DNA of 64,000 nt, from NCBI GenBank assembly GCA_023333565.1, contig JAJKFH010002781.1, forward strand, positions 328,501-392,500. Direction: 5' to 3'. This DNA comes from Puffinus mauretanicus. Taxonomy: Eukaryota > Chordata > Aves > Procellariiformes > Procellariidae. The translations under genes and the position numbers were made by a program. The notes under the pieces were generated by a model, which made no database searches, was not told where the DNA came from, and saw only the letters and a program-made list of their open reading frames with translations. Each line of letters begins with the position of its first letter. The first letter of the stretch is position 1. Below, one piece after another: positions 47,596 through 60,352 of the stretch.

Positions 47596-50500
47596 AAGTA
47601 TTCTAATCACCAAATGATGAAACAAATGCAGGCAGGATATTGCTGCCTCTGTTATCTTTGTTATTTTTATTTAAAAAAAAAAAAGACGTAGCCCTGTTCC
47701 ACTAGGTGTCTATTCTCAGAAGATGATGAAGCAGTTGGATTCCCAGAGGCTGAGGCTGGTGCCCAGTGTTGTCTGTTGGTTCCCCTCACAGGCACGAGGG
47801 AGGAACAGCTGCCTGGGGAATCTCTTGGTGGACTTAGTTCCAGATCTCTTTCCAGAGGTCTTCAGAGGTGTCTGTCTCCATCACTGACTTTATAGGAAAT
47901 GTAGGTGTTCCCTTTAGGGGGCAAGGTGTCTGAAATATATGAGGCTACAAACTTCAGCCATTTTCACTTGTCTGATGTCTGCTGTACAACAATATGTTGA
48001 AGGGAGAATGGGGATATTGACTGACAGTTTTAGACATTTAACTTACGTATCTAGTTAGGTAAAGTGGAGCCCAAAAGGAGCCAGTGGGGAAGGACAGAGT
48101 CTTCCTGAGGGTGTTGTGGAGCACTTAAGTAAGACTCGTGCTCTGAATTGCCCTATTTCTCTACTTACTATTGCTAAGCTACTTTGGTTAGTGGTGGCAA
48201 ATGTCTTAAAACTTGCTGTTTGGATACTAGTTTCTGTAGCCTGTCACTTTCTCACAATAACGTAGGCAGTCCTGAAGATTCAAGGGGACACTGGACATGT
48301 TGCAAATGTAATTTAAGTCCTGCTAGTCCTATTCTCTAATGATGCTAGTTAGTTATCTAATCACTACTGTTTGGTACAGCCATGCACCAAGTGCTTTATT
48401 GTATGAAGTACTGAAATGAAAAAATCTGTCTTGTAATATCAGCAACACAGACCTGACCAATAGTAGGAGGGAATGAAGCATTGTTTCTGGACCATGGCAA
48501 TTTTTAAAAGCTATTCTTGGCCTGCTGACTACCAACTGCTTGCTGACTTCAGAAGTGCTGCAATGAACTCATGCATCATATCAGGGAAGCTTTCTTCTTC
48601 TCTTAAAAAATATCCTCCTGATTTTACTTTGGCATTTATGGTGAATCAGAATCACATTGATCTGCTCATGACTTGCATCAGTTTACTCATTGGTTCATTA
48701 CACAACTCTTTTTGGAGATGTAACTTCATCTTTCTCAGAGGAGAGTGGGACTTGTCTGAATTGATCCAAATGGTAGTAAAAAGCAAGCCAGGAAAATAAG
48801 ATTTCTTTTGTTTTATTAGAAAAGTGTAATGTCCCCTTACCAATAATAAAAATTTAATGAAAAGCAATTAGCAGAAGAAATAATTTTCAATAAAGGCAGT
48901 AACGTTCTATTAAGTAACACTTGATAGCTCAACAGAACTATGTTTTCTATTCAGTATTAAATTCCATGACAAAGAAATTACAGAATTTCTGTCAGGCATG
49001 GTATGATTTATTCACCATGAGCATTCAGCAGTGGCTGGTAGTATCTTTTCTATGACAGGACTAAAATTAAACTCAAGGCTTTGAGTTTACCAAAACGCAA
49101 ACCATGAAGATGTCTGTTGGATCTTAACTCTGATGGTATTAACATCCTGTGATGGAAGATATTAATACTTTATTTCAAGGTTTCATTTGTAAGTGCTGTA
49201 CAAATGAATAATAAATAGATGTTCAATTAGCGGTTTATCAGTTGCTAGTGCCTACTGGGTCGATAGACTGTCTATAATCATGGTTTATGTGCATCTACTG
49301 ATGTGCAGTCACTATCCATGAAATATTATATTCCTGTCTGAAATAAGGAAATAATACCTGTTAATCACATATTATCCATTGAGAATACATCCAATATAAA
49401 GGCATTAGGGGTGATGAGATAGCTCTTGCTGCATGATGCTCTCCTTCAGCAAAATGCCTTTGCCAAAGCTGGCGGGACTGTTTCCCTAAATCTACTGTTT
49501 CAGGCATCCCCAATGCAGAGGGATTACCCTTCTCATTTCAAACAATTCCTATTCTCGAAGATCATCAAATGATCTCAAAGGTCAAAATGAAGGGATGGAA
49601 CAACAAATTAGTGTCTGTCTGAACTAAGGGGCTTATGTATGTAATTATGATATTAACTGTCTTAGTAACCAAAACCCACCCCCAAACCTCCACATGCTTT
49701 ATCATTCCTCTTAGCAATAAAGATTGAGAGGAGTACTAGGATAATAAATGTCTCTAATTTGGCTCAGCCAGTACCAAGCGTGTTGTTATTTTAGTTTTAG
49801 GAATGAGCTGGAAAATGAAGGAGTGTGGCATTCTCTGTTGTTGACTTCCACAGTTTGAATGGTGCAAGTTTGGAGGGGAGATTTTACTTATAGACAGCTG
49901 ATGTCATCTAGGCTGCATTAAGAGGATGTTAAGATACAGGACTTTACAGTGACACTTTCTTAGAATAATTGAAGATACTAAATGACTCTTACAAAATGAA
50001 ATAAGAATTGAGGGCATGGTGTATACTAGGAGGAACAGGGAAAGAGACAGAGGCTTGTCCTCTGAAGGCTTTATCCCTGAAGGGATAAAATAAAAAATAA
50101 CCAACTATCCTTCTGTGTTTCCAGAATGGTTTTAAGCTGTGGAGCAGTAAACCATTTAGTGTTTCTGTGATTTCAAGTATCTTTATTTTCTCAGAAATTC
50201 TGAGCGTAGTCTTATCCCACTTCCAATGTTTTAATTCCTCTCTTGCTTGGGAAATATTTAAAATGCTATTTTGACTTGCTAATTCTACATTTAATGTCTT
50301 GGAGAAAGAAAGGAGAATGGCAAATGTTAGCTCTCATGAAAGATAACAGTTATTAATCTTGTGTTACTTTGTGGACATAGATTAGGGAAATAGGCACTGG
50401 TTGGAAAGGTCAGAGAGAGTTGGGAAAGAAGTGCCCGGGCTTGCAGAGGAGCAGTGGCACTGCCGGGAGGGCAGGAGCATATATCACTGACCTGTGTGGC

Positions 50501-50599
50501 ATTTTGGCAGTGGAAGGGATGCTAGGGATGAAGATGTTCACTAGAACTGGGACGAGAAGGAAACCATGATGTTAACGGGGTTAACCTCTCTGTCACAGT
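47596..50599. other. Noncoding
   Basis: No gene was recognised. An A run lies at about 47,672-47,683. The longest frame (48,473-48,799, +, 108 codons) has an unfamiliar product. About 48,020-48,080 carries TTTAGACATTTAACTTACG-like phrases seen in very old amniote repeats, not assignable. Confidence 0.5.
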
Positions 50600-50644
50600 C
50601 AATGTGCCCAATGTGCCCAATGTGCCCAATGTGCTCAATGTGCT
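50600..50644. repeat. 9-bp minisatellite, five copies
   Basis: Five tandem CAATGTGCC/CAATGTGCT units (three identical, then two with a terminal T). The 9-bp period keeps reading frame in either direction. It lies just upstream of the weak exon-like segment at about 50,797. Confidence 0.93.
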
Positions 50645-52090
50645 CAGCCAGAAGGAGCCAATGACCAACATATGGGTGACTCTCAGTGTGACTGCAGAGA
50701 AGAACAAATTTTCTGTGCCTTTTAATATGGTATAGCAGGTATCTGTTCCTGGTATCTGACGAAGTGTTAATTACTACCCTACATCTTCACCCATAGCCCA
50801 GGCTCTGGAAAAAAGAGGAAGGGGCTCCTGGCTGTGCTATGAGAAGGAGGCCATCGGCTCTGATGGGAGCTTGGAAAATGCCAGGGAGCGCTGCGGGGCC
50901 TTGGCTACCCTGAGAGGGATTTTGCTTTCCACCAGTGGCAGGTGCTTCTACTGCTTTGCTCTTCTACTGGTTAGAAAAACTGGAGCCAAAATTCCCAGGA
51001 CAACCAGACACATTTTGGGACATATTCGCTTTCTTAGGTCTTGGATACATTGCCTCGTTTTAAAATATCCTCATGGGCGAGGGAATGTCTTCTACATCTA
51101 ATGGAGTGGGACTGTCAGTAAATAAAAGTCCAAATTAAATGAGGATCTATGACAGGAAAGGTGAAATGAGAGCTTCTCTAATAGTAAAATGATTTCATTT
51201 TGCCTTGCTAATTATTGAAGTATGAGCTTCATGTAATTATACATGACTGGAAACAGCTCCAGCTAACGCTTACTATGTTTGCCCAATTAAATTTTACAGC
51301 ATTTTGTTTGAATACAGCTAGTTACCTCATTAATAAAACTGTAGGTGACAATAAACATGCAGGGCTTCTGAAAGGAAGGTTAGCATTTGCTCTCTCTCCA
51401 TCTTAGCCCAACTTGTTTATTCTTTGAGTAGTGAGTTGCCTCCATACGAGGGCCCTGGGAAAGTGCGGCCACCCTGTGCAACATGGTGGTGTGTCCTGCA
51501 CGTCTGTGTGCAAAAGGCTCTCCTCGGCAGAAGGACCATGTACAGCACAGTCCTGTGCAAGGCTTGCCCCCTCAAGTACACACAGCCCTTGTGCATATTG
51601 CCCACTGGGAAGACCTTGCTCTCAGACAACTTTGCCTGAGCTTGGAACAGAAAAGAAAAGAGAACAGAGCAATTCTGAAAAAAAACCCCACAAGACCAAC
51701 AAAACAAAACAGTAAGCAGAGTCACCTGAGAAAATCTCGTCAGACTGAATGATTCCTAAATCCTCTTCTCTCCTCCCTCTGCTCCTCTATCACTTTTCCA
51801 CTGACTTGAGAAGCCTGGAATAACTCCCTCCTGCTACCAAAACTTTGTCAAATTAATTTGACGCTAACCTTTTTTGACATTATCCTATTTTTCTTCAATA
51901 TTTATCCATCCTCCCACAGGTCATTTATGTCTGCTTCTGGCATCTGTCCCAGTCCTCTTGGGTAGGCGGAGTATGATAGTTTTAATGTAATTTTTTTCAC
52001 AGTTTCTATCTTTCTGCCTCCTCTGTCACTGAACTCATCCCATGGTCTCAAAAGTGGCGGTGCCTTCTTCACAGGTCTCTTGGTAGGTAT
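50645..52090. other. Noncoding, with exon-like pockets
   Basis: 50,797-50,930 is GC-richer and carries a short C-type-lectin-like frame preceded by an acceptor-like CACCCATAG (see findings). 51,424-51,715 is another GC-richer pocket open in all three plus frames. Its products (for example the Cys-rich frame at 51,424-51,639) are not recognisable and I do not call a gene. Confidence 0.4.
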
Positions 52091-52120
52091 GCACGCACAC
52101 ACGCGCGCACACACACACAC
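52091..52120. repeat. CA/CG alternating microsatellite
   Basis: GCACGCACACACGCGCGCAC followed by (AC)5: a purine-pyrimidine alternating tract with CpG steps, of the kind that favours Z-DNA. Confidence 0.9.
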
Positions 52121-55100
52121 GAGGTTAAAAAAAAGGAAAAATCTGTTACTTTTTTAACGTTGTTCATTTCTCCTCTGTTCAGAGTTATGAGCTCCTTTTT
52201 TCCCCATCTTGATCTTTTAGTATAGTTCTTTCTGATATTTAGCAAGACAGTTACTTTCTTCACCTTCATTCCTTATCATTGAGGCTGACTGCATAGCACA
52301 CATGACCCTCAAAAATACAGTGTTAAATATTAAAGTGATTAAAATTATTGAACAGAGAGAAAGCCCACATTGCACATTTCTTTAGCACTCATCCCAAAGA
52401 CCCACTGATATTCACTTCATCAGCTACAAAGTCAGTGAAGGAAACTAATAATTAGGTTCTGATTATATGAATTCTTTGACTGGATTTTTTTCTTATTTCC
52501 TACAATATAAAATCTTCATATTAAGGACCAATTTTCACAGGATTCAATCACCAGCATGTATTTACACAATTTGCCATCAGTTTGACATTACTCGAGAAAC
52601 CTGGAACTATAGGACATTTTGTCTTGGAAAAGTAGCTGGAGGTGGTTGAGTCAAGTTAATAAAAGGTGTAATAAAAGCAATCTGTTCCATATCATCTTGT
52701 CCTTTCAGCTAGAGCCATGCCTACTGACCCTGCACCTCTTGAACCACGTAACATTTTAGGTGGTGATTAGAGGCTAAGGCTGTGTCAGAGCCTGTAATCA
52801 TGAGCCTTCAGTATTACAACAAGGAGCTTAAGGCTAGAAGTGAGAACTTGAGAGGGAGAGAGTAAAAGGAGCCTCCAGCTGCTAGTACCAACCAATAAAC
52901 TGCTTTAAACTGGATATTCTAGAAATTGTTATATTTTAGCCCCAGCCTCTCAAAAAGCTCATGCTCTCTGTGCTCTTTGTGCTGGAGATGTAGGACGCAG
53001 CGTAAGTCAGCTGTGTTCAGCACTTCTAATCGTGCACACCTTACCATCCACATGGGTAATATGTGCTCCCTAACTCCGGTTATCGGTGAGATGGTACATA
53101 CGGGGATGCCTATGCTGGCAAGAACTGAAGGAATTCTGCTAGGACTGGGAGAGCTGGGGAGATGCAGGAGCCACCCGCCCCAGGTGGTAGGACAAAAGCC
53201 AGCTCTGCTCCCAAAGAGCCTCGCTATGTTCACAGGGAGGTGAGTCCAAGGAAGGAGCTCTGCGTCAACGCCATGCAGATAGCACCAGTCTGCCTTTTGC
53301 CTTGACAGGCAAGCGCAGCCAGCGCCGCACCGTGCTGCCTGATCCCTGACCTGCATTCCCGTGCTGGGCCCTGCTACGAGGCACAGGGAGACTGGAAGGA
53401 GACCAGCTGGAGGTGCAAAAACAAGTATCTCTGATGAATGCCATCAGTGTCAGAAAATCACTGGAATCAAGACAGTTATCCCAGAAGACAATGCTGAAAG
53501 AGAGGTAAAGCAAATAGCATAAGAAGCATGGGAGCAAGAAGATGTGTTTTGTTTTCTTAAGTAGCAGGAAGGAATTTAGCTCCCTCCGGGACTGGTTTTA
53601 GTGGAAGTTGGAGGACCTGAAGGGCTTAAGGGAAGCAATGGAGTGTTGCTGGAAGTGCATAGTCTGAAAGACGCTTATACCAACTTCTCTAAGCTTTGGG
53701 CTGAATTTTCAACTTGAAAATTTGTCCTTCAATATATTTTTTAAACAAAAATAAACACATTTCACCCCAGCTATTAACTACATTTTAATGACTCAGCTCT
53801 CACAAAGGTCAGACATTTACAATAAGTAATTTCAAACATACTCTGTGACACTAAAATCAGTTATGTTCTTATACCTGACATGACAACAAGGAAGCATGGT
53901 TTAATTTCCAGTTATGTTCCTGACTAATAAAATAAAGACATTAAGGCTGTAAGTGGATAAGAGTTAAAAAAAAAGCCAAAAAACTTTTGACTGTCATTGT
54001 GCTCACATGCACAGAACTTCCCTGACACCATTTAAAGCAGGTCCAGAATGTAAACTTAGCCTCATTGATTTAATGGTGAGTACACTTATTTATGATTGCA
54101 GAATACTGAGTATATGTATAAATAAATACATTGTACCATAGAAATTCATATCAGTCTTGTTTTTTTAATACTCGGTAGATACATTATCTATAAATTGGAA
54201 AAAATACTTATTAAGCAAAAAAGGCTGTGCTTAAAGAAGTCTGAGTTATTTTTATGATATCTGAAGTTTCAAGACAGGCTTGCTCAGCACTGTCTTTTAA
54301 CTGCTCATTTATGTGATGTCTGTGATGGTAAATGGAACAGCGGAGGACCAGGGTCTTCTAACACGTCTGGGTAAGGCGATATTTTACTGGGCTTGTTTTG
54401 TGCCATGTACGGTTGACAAAACACCGGAGATTATTTTGTGTAACATTTGATAGCAATACATTCAGAGCCTAAAAGATACCTTACACCAAAGAGAGTCCGC
54501 CTGGAAATGTGTGTTTGTATCCAAAACTTAAGGGAGGGATGACAGTACTGGTTAGATTTCTGTCCCAGAAAGACAGAAACAAGGGGCCAACAAAATTGTA
54601 AGTGACCCCAAGGACCTTATCTCCACGGCTTTCACCTGAAGGACATGGAAGGAGTGGCAAGCATGGAAAGAGCCAGGGAAAAGCTCTGCCGTTAAGCAGA
54701 GACCAAGACTGCATTTAGCAGTTGCTGCATTTGTTTGTTCCGCTCTGGTCGCCAGATGTTTGCACGCTAGGTTTCCTAAACAAACCTTCACTTTTGGGAC
54801 CAGGGATCGGTTTCCCCAAAGAAAACAGATGCTGCGAAGCTTGTGGCTACTGAGCCAACTACCAAGTACTTAAAAAATGGACCATATCCTTACAGGTCGG
54901 ATTTTGAGCATGATGGCTGGGGAACATATTTGTGCTAGTGTGGTGCAAATAAAAGTGGAGGAAAAAAGTTAAAATTCGGACTGTGCTGTTTCACACTGCT
55001 TTTTACTTAAGATTTCCTTAAAATGAAAAGAGGCACCTGAATATATTTGACCAGCTGAGGAAGCAGGCGTTCCCTTTACTTTGGTTCTTGGTACACCTTG

Positions 55101-58100
55101 ACTTGGACATAGCTGATCATGGTGCTAGAGAGTATTTCACAGGCCCCAGCTGACTCATCCTCAGTTTGGCTTAAGATGATCAGCTTTTCTGTCATTGTTT
55201 TTTATTTCCTTTTGTGCTAGGTCCTTCTTTAAATGTTCAAAGAACACACCCCATTACACGTGATTACTGTGAACGCCTTGCAGTCTCCTTTCAGAAGAAA
55301 GCAATGAAAATATTACCTTATAAGGCAAGAACAGGAAATAAAATGCTGTTAAAGAACAGAGAAAGAAAAGAGACAGGAAAACCAGACTCAGTAATATACG
55401 TACTGCATAAAATAGCAGGAAGACTGCAATGTCATTTGAAGTTGCACTTTAGACAAATATGAATCATTTGCATTTTCAGCCTCAAACATGTAATTTCTTA
55501 ATCATGTTTTTTTATGCGATTACAGCTTCAAAAAACCTGGAGGCTCAGTTTTTTTAATTTCATTTTAATATTTTATTTTATTTTTATTTTTTCATCTAAC
55601 TACAGATAGATTAGGGGGGAATTCTAAAGATAAGAATTTGTGTTTGGCTTTGACCACTAAAATTTTTATTTTGGTGTTTTTCAGGACTGTGTTAGATAAA
55701 AATGCAAAGCTTCCTGCTGAAATGTATTTTCAGTAAGACTTTTTTGCTTGGAAGAAATGAATACTAAATTTTTAGTAAGTTTTATCAAGAGAAGGAGAGC
55801 AGTTTATGATTTCCCTTTCAGCAAGGGAATCTGTCTATGTAAATGTTATACATTTTCATTTTCTCTGTACGTTCCTAACTTTGTGCTTTCCATCACGAGT
55901 TTCTATGCATCACATCCCTCCTGATAGAGTACTAGATTGGTACCAATATGCTTTTGTCCCTGAGTCGAACGGTGAAGTCCTTCAGTAATTAAATAAGCTT
56001 GTCACTAGTTTCAGTGTGCAGAGTGTGCTGAGTGGAGAGCAGATAAATGAGATAAGTGGAACACACCTGGAGTACGTACGACGGACTGCTGGCTAGAAAC
56101 CAAGAGGGGAGCACCTAAATTCTGCCCAGCTCCCAAAAACCAACCACCTCTGGATTGCAAAGACTGCATCTACATTACTATTTTAATTTGGATCTGGAGT
56201 GTGCTTTTGAAACAAATCTGATCAAGTCCATTTAGTGTGTTTTTGTTCACACCTTTAAGAGCAGGTTCAGAGAAATGGGTTCCTTTCAGATAAAAGAGAC
56301 CAGATGGTGCACTACAGGATTGCATCTTGTGTGCTCCTGCCACTAATGCACATTTAGCCTGTGGGAATTGATAGCTAGTCTGATGTAGAAGTCCGAAAGC
56401 AAGTGTAGTGTGGATGTTGGGTCCTCAGCATCATGTCTCCCACGCTGGTTGTTTCTTGTGTCTTACTACTGCAGACACAGCCAAAGTTGGTACTCAGTTC
56501 ATGTTCAGCAACTTGGTGAATATCAAAGAGAGAGAACTACGCAATGATATGTAAAAACAATTTTTTTTATCATGAAAGTAGACTTAAATTTTAAATCTGT
56601 AGTATGGCTAATGGGCGTGATTTTGCCACGGGCGTGGATCCAGGTGGGTGAAAGGGAGTCAAAGGAGTTCTACCCGAAAGACTGGTGCCATAGAAACTGA
56701 GGAATATTATCCTGAAAAAGGATAATTTGAGTTCTTATTAGATTCATTTATAGGCTATGATTGTGAAAGCTGTCCAAAATTTGTACAAAGTCAACACATC
56801 GTACAAGTGCAGCCTCACCTTCCTGGGAAAATTTTATTCTACATGGATGTTTTCCAACCTTCTACAGGTGAATTTTCTGGCAGTAAGACCTCTACTATTA
56901 CACTGGCAGAAACCTTGCTAAGAAATTTAATTCTAGCTCCACAACTTTTCCAGCTTTACATCTCATGTTCCACATTCACACTGAATTATGATTCAATTTC
57001 CTATTTAAACAATGCTTTTCCGTAGTTCTTCGTGTTCTGAAATGGGTTATTCTGACTGTAGGAGAACAGACATAGCATTGCCATACATTCCCAGGACAGT
57101 GCTGGGATAGTCGTACTCAGAGTAAAGTTTGGACAGCTTCCCATGGCTTATCCATGAAAGTATTCAAGGTATTTTCTGGGCTATGCATGCCACAACCAAA
57201 GTGGAGTTGCTGGTGGGTTGGCCTGCAAAAAAAGAAAAGAAGGTTTATTCTTAACATGTCAGCATAATTCAAGGTGAAGCAAAACTACTAAAAACTTGCA
57301 CTAATAAACAGGATGCATATGTTACGCCGAAAGCAAACACAATTTTTCCTGGATACAAATTTCATGAGTGTGTGCAAGGAGTCTCTGAGGTTTTTGAATA
57401 GTTTTTAATATGAGCTGAAGTAATTAGGTAATGAAGACTTTGGCAATGCTGAGAAGAGAAAATGAGAAAAGATTCCACAATCTTTAGAACTATCACTCTT
57501 CAAGTGTCTTAAAACAGAAGAAATGGGAATTGGCTATAACCTGGTCTCGTGTGCTCACATAGGTGCAATTGAAAGCAATAGTATTAGCATACAAATTGAT
57601 ATTGTCCAAATGCACTCTTTTGGTTGGAGATAATGGCCAGGACTCTGCACAAAAGAAGAAAAACGTCTGTCCTAGCGCAGCAGAGGAAGCAAATAAGCAA
57701 TTTACGCCGTAAGAAAACATGCTGTTGCAGAAATGTGACTGGCAAAATGATCAATTTGTGAGTAATCTTTATGTTGATTTGGGAAGTTTTGGAATACAAT
57801 TGCTTTGTTCATCAGTTCTGCATTGTTTTCAGTTCAGGCACCTGTTTCTCTCAAAGGATTAGATTTTGACATTCTGTCAGAAAAGAGAGTATCAGAGAGA
57901 TGGACCAGGATCTAAATGCTGTCATTAAGAATTTTTTTGATTTTTAAAGGCAAAACATTGAGATCAATATCCGTGGCATAAGGAACACCTGCAGGTCCTC
58001 ATTTCACCACGTACAGCCAGAGCAGCAGCCCCACCTAACAACAAGATGTACTGTTACTATCCAAAAGGCAGAACCTTAAGAAACCAAAGTCCTGATTCAG

Positions 58101-59142
58101 CAGTTAAGAGCTCTGAATTTATCTTTGAAGCACTGAATTAATCTTCATTAGGGATGCCTCTGTGGGACTTTTCAAAGGCTTAAACATTGGGCATGAGTCT
58201 AAATATCATGCTGAATGCAACCTAAATGAGTAGCTAGACAGTGCATCTTGACCAAAGCCATTTTGGTGCAAGATAGATGTTTCCACAGTTAAGCAAATTC
58301 CACAGCATGGCACTGTGCCTCTGCGGGAACTTTGCAGTGCGAAGAAAGTGCTGCTTCTGGGTGTTTACAATAAACAGTAATGTGAGCTCTATTAGGCATC
58401 CAGTTAGAGGTAAAAACATAAACTGTGTGTGAAGATTATCTGGATAATTAAATTATTAAGTAAGCATTATGTAAGGCAGGGGGAGGGGATTGTTATTAAT
58501 GCTAATATTAAATTTTGATGGCAGAAGGCAGCCAGGTGCCTTTATTCCCCTCCAGGAGATGATTATCTCTTGATAAATCAAATTCCCTTCAGTGGCCTTA
58601 CTGCAATTTCAGAACAGGCGTATTATTAACAACACTGTGTAGTTCTATCTTGGAAAAGATAGAGTTCAGCAGGCTGAAGAGAACCTACAGCAGAGCTGCA
58701 TAAATCCCGTGGATCAGTGTTACCACTCGGAGTATTAACCAGGACTCTCCCAATTGCCTATTTGCCTCTGGAATGTGAATTTCCGAGGTTCACTTTCAGG
58801 GCATATTCTGGTGGGTAAATCTTCCTGAAACTTTACTTAAGGCTAGGAAATTAGAATGGCTAGGAAGCTAACAATAGTCACCTTCTCCTTATCCTCACCC
58901 ACACCTGGTGACCTGCACTGGGCTCTGTTCAAATGCAGTGATAAATTGGACTCCTCGGGACAGCCATGAGGTCCGTAAAGCAAAGTATGCGGCTGTTCAG
59001 GGTACAGATTTCAGGGGAAAGAGTCTGCCGCCTTAGCCTGTATCTGAGGAGGCAGCAACAGGCTTTTCCAGCCTGACAAGCATCACGCCATCAGAGCCCT
59101 CTGCTCTTGTTGGATGCCTGACCTTGTCTTCCCTCCTTGTAG
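52121..59142. other. Noncoding
   Basis: No gene was recognised. 52,919-53,356 is a GC-richer pocket open on both strands (145 codons minus, 105 plus), product unknown. 58,430-58,640 is dense in motif-like blocks and is discussed as a possible enhancer. An AT-rich tract lies at about 55,540-55,600. Confidence 0.5.
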
Positions 59143-59379
59143 CTGGGGAGACCCTGGCGAATGGAGAACTATTGCAGGGGGAAGAGATGGGAGGAGGTTT
59201 CTTGCAGGACGGGGGAGAGTTTAGAGAGGTGCCTGCTTCCCCCAGAATTATCACGCAGCTTGACAGAGGCAGCACAGCTTCTCTGGCACAGCCATTGCTT
59301 GCTCTCCATCCTGGCTTCAGGGAGCTGCGCTGGGAAGCCCCCTTCCTGCTCGGGCACCGGGACTACCTACTTATGTCAG
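59143..59379 (+). other. Candidate cryptic exon
   Basis: A GC-richer segment is bounded by an acceptor-like CTTCCCTCCTTGTAG (ending at 59,142) and a donor-like TCAG|GTACAG (59,379/59,380). It is 237 bp, a multiple of three, and open in the frame that starts upstream at 59,124, entering and leaving in phase 1. The product (LANGELLQGEEMGGGF, then HPGFRELRWEAPFLLGHRDY) has no domain I recognise. Two other overlapping frames are open too, so composition alone could explain it. Confidence 0.2.
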
Positions 59380-59599
59380 GTACAGATGCCAGCAGGTACA
59401 TCTCTCATTTCTGGGCAAAACTCAGGGAGTGATATATTATGCTCCATTGGGTATTTAATCCTGATACAAAAGGCACACAGTTTGTTTGATTGTGTTTGGA
59501 AGAATATTGCTGGCATCAGTATTTCTCTCTTCTCACCAAACAGAGAAAAACAAACCCCAAACCATTTTCATGATATAGGTTAATCTGCTCTTTTGTATT

Positions 59600-59651
59600 G
59601 GCATGATGTATTTATACAGTGATATGGCATGATGTATTTATACAGTGATAT
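59600..59651. repeat. Perfect 26-bp tandem duplication
   Basis: Two identical 26-bp units (starting GGCATGATGTATTTATACAG) lie head to tail at 59,600-59,625 and 59,626-59,651. Perfect identity suggests a recent duplication. Confidence 0.95.
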
Positions 59652-60296
59652 GGACTGCTATCTTCCATCTTCCATGTTTAGTGAGTATGGGTAGGCAGCT
59701 TTGCACATATATGAAATGTTACAAAATAAATGTGAAAAAAATTGTTACTATTTAGTTTTAATTTATGCTCAAAGACAAGAGGTGTGGTTTCTCTGCAATA
59801 GTTACATTTCAGCTGTTTGAAGCCAGCTGAGAGCCAGCTGTGTGCCCACAGCATCTCAAGGGTGTGATTATTTAATGATAAAACTCATTTTCTGCAGTGG
59901 CTGCTGATTACTATTGCAAAAATTATTGTAACATAAACTGAAGTGGTGAATTTTTGAGCTGAAAGAAGGCAGGGTTGGCTACTCAGAATGTTGATCAGCC
60001 TTTTCAGCAGAACTGTGGTAAGTCCCATAAAATAACACTACCTGTCAAAATGCTTGGCTGAAGTCTAGAGTCCAATTTATCTTATAGTGGTAAATTGTCT
60101 GCCTAGCTGAAAAAAGAAACTCTTCTACCATGCCATTGACATCATAACTTTTAGTTGCATATTCCTTAAAGACAAGAGTCATTCCAGGCCAAATGGGCTT
60201 TATAAGCACTATATTAGACATCCTCTGAGGCCAAGACTCTGTTTGGGGAAGACTTTCTTTTCACTCACACTCAGAGTGAGCCAGACACGGTCCTTT
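59652..60296. other. Noncoding
   Basis: AT-rich sequence between the 26-bp duplication and the CR1 remnant. No gene, repeat or motif recognised. Confidence 0.5.
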
Positions 60297-60352
60297 GAAT
60301 CAGAGAATCATTTAGGCTGGAAAAGACCTTTAAGGTCATGTAGTCCAACTGT
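60297..60352 (-). mobile_element. CR1 3' terminal remnant, antisense
   Basis: Minus-strand reading gives AGTTGGACTACATGACCTTA, AAGGTCTTTTCCAGCC and TAAATGATTCTCTGATTC: the CR1 hairpin region and a decayed octamer tail. Only about 55 bp of 3' UTR survives, with no coding part. The sequence is closer to the 7.6/17 kb type of 3' UTR than to the 1.8 kb type. Confidence 0.85.

Noticed and set aside
50580..50740. Short frame NGVNLSVTVNV...PMTNIWVTLSV resembling a ligand-gated channel strand, with ALLLVRKTG downstream recalling a channel C-terminal helix
   Set aside because: Matches are a few residues, span a minisatellite and require frame changes and large gaps; chance is the simpler reading.
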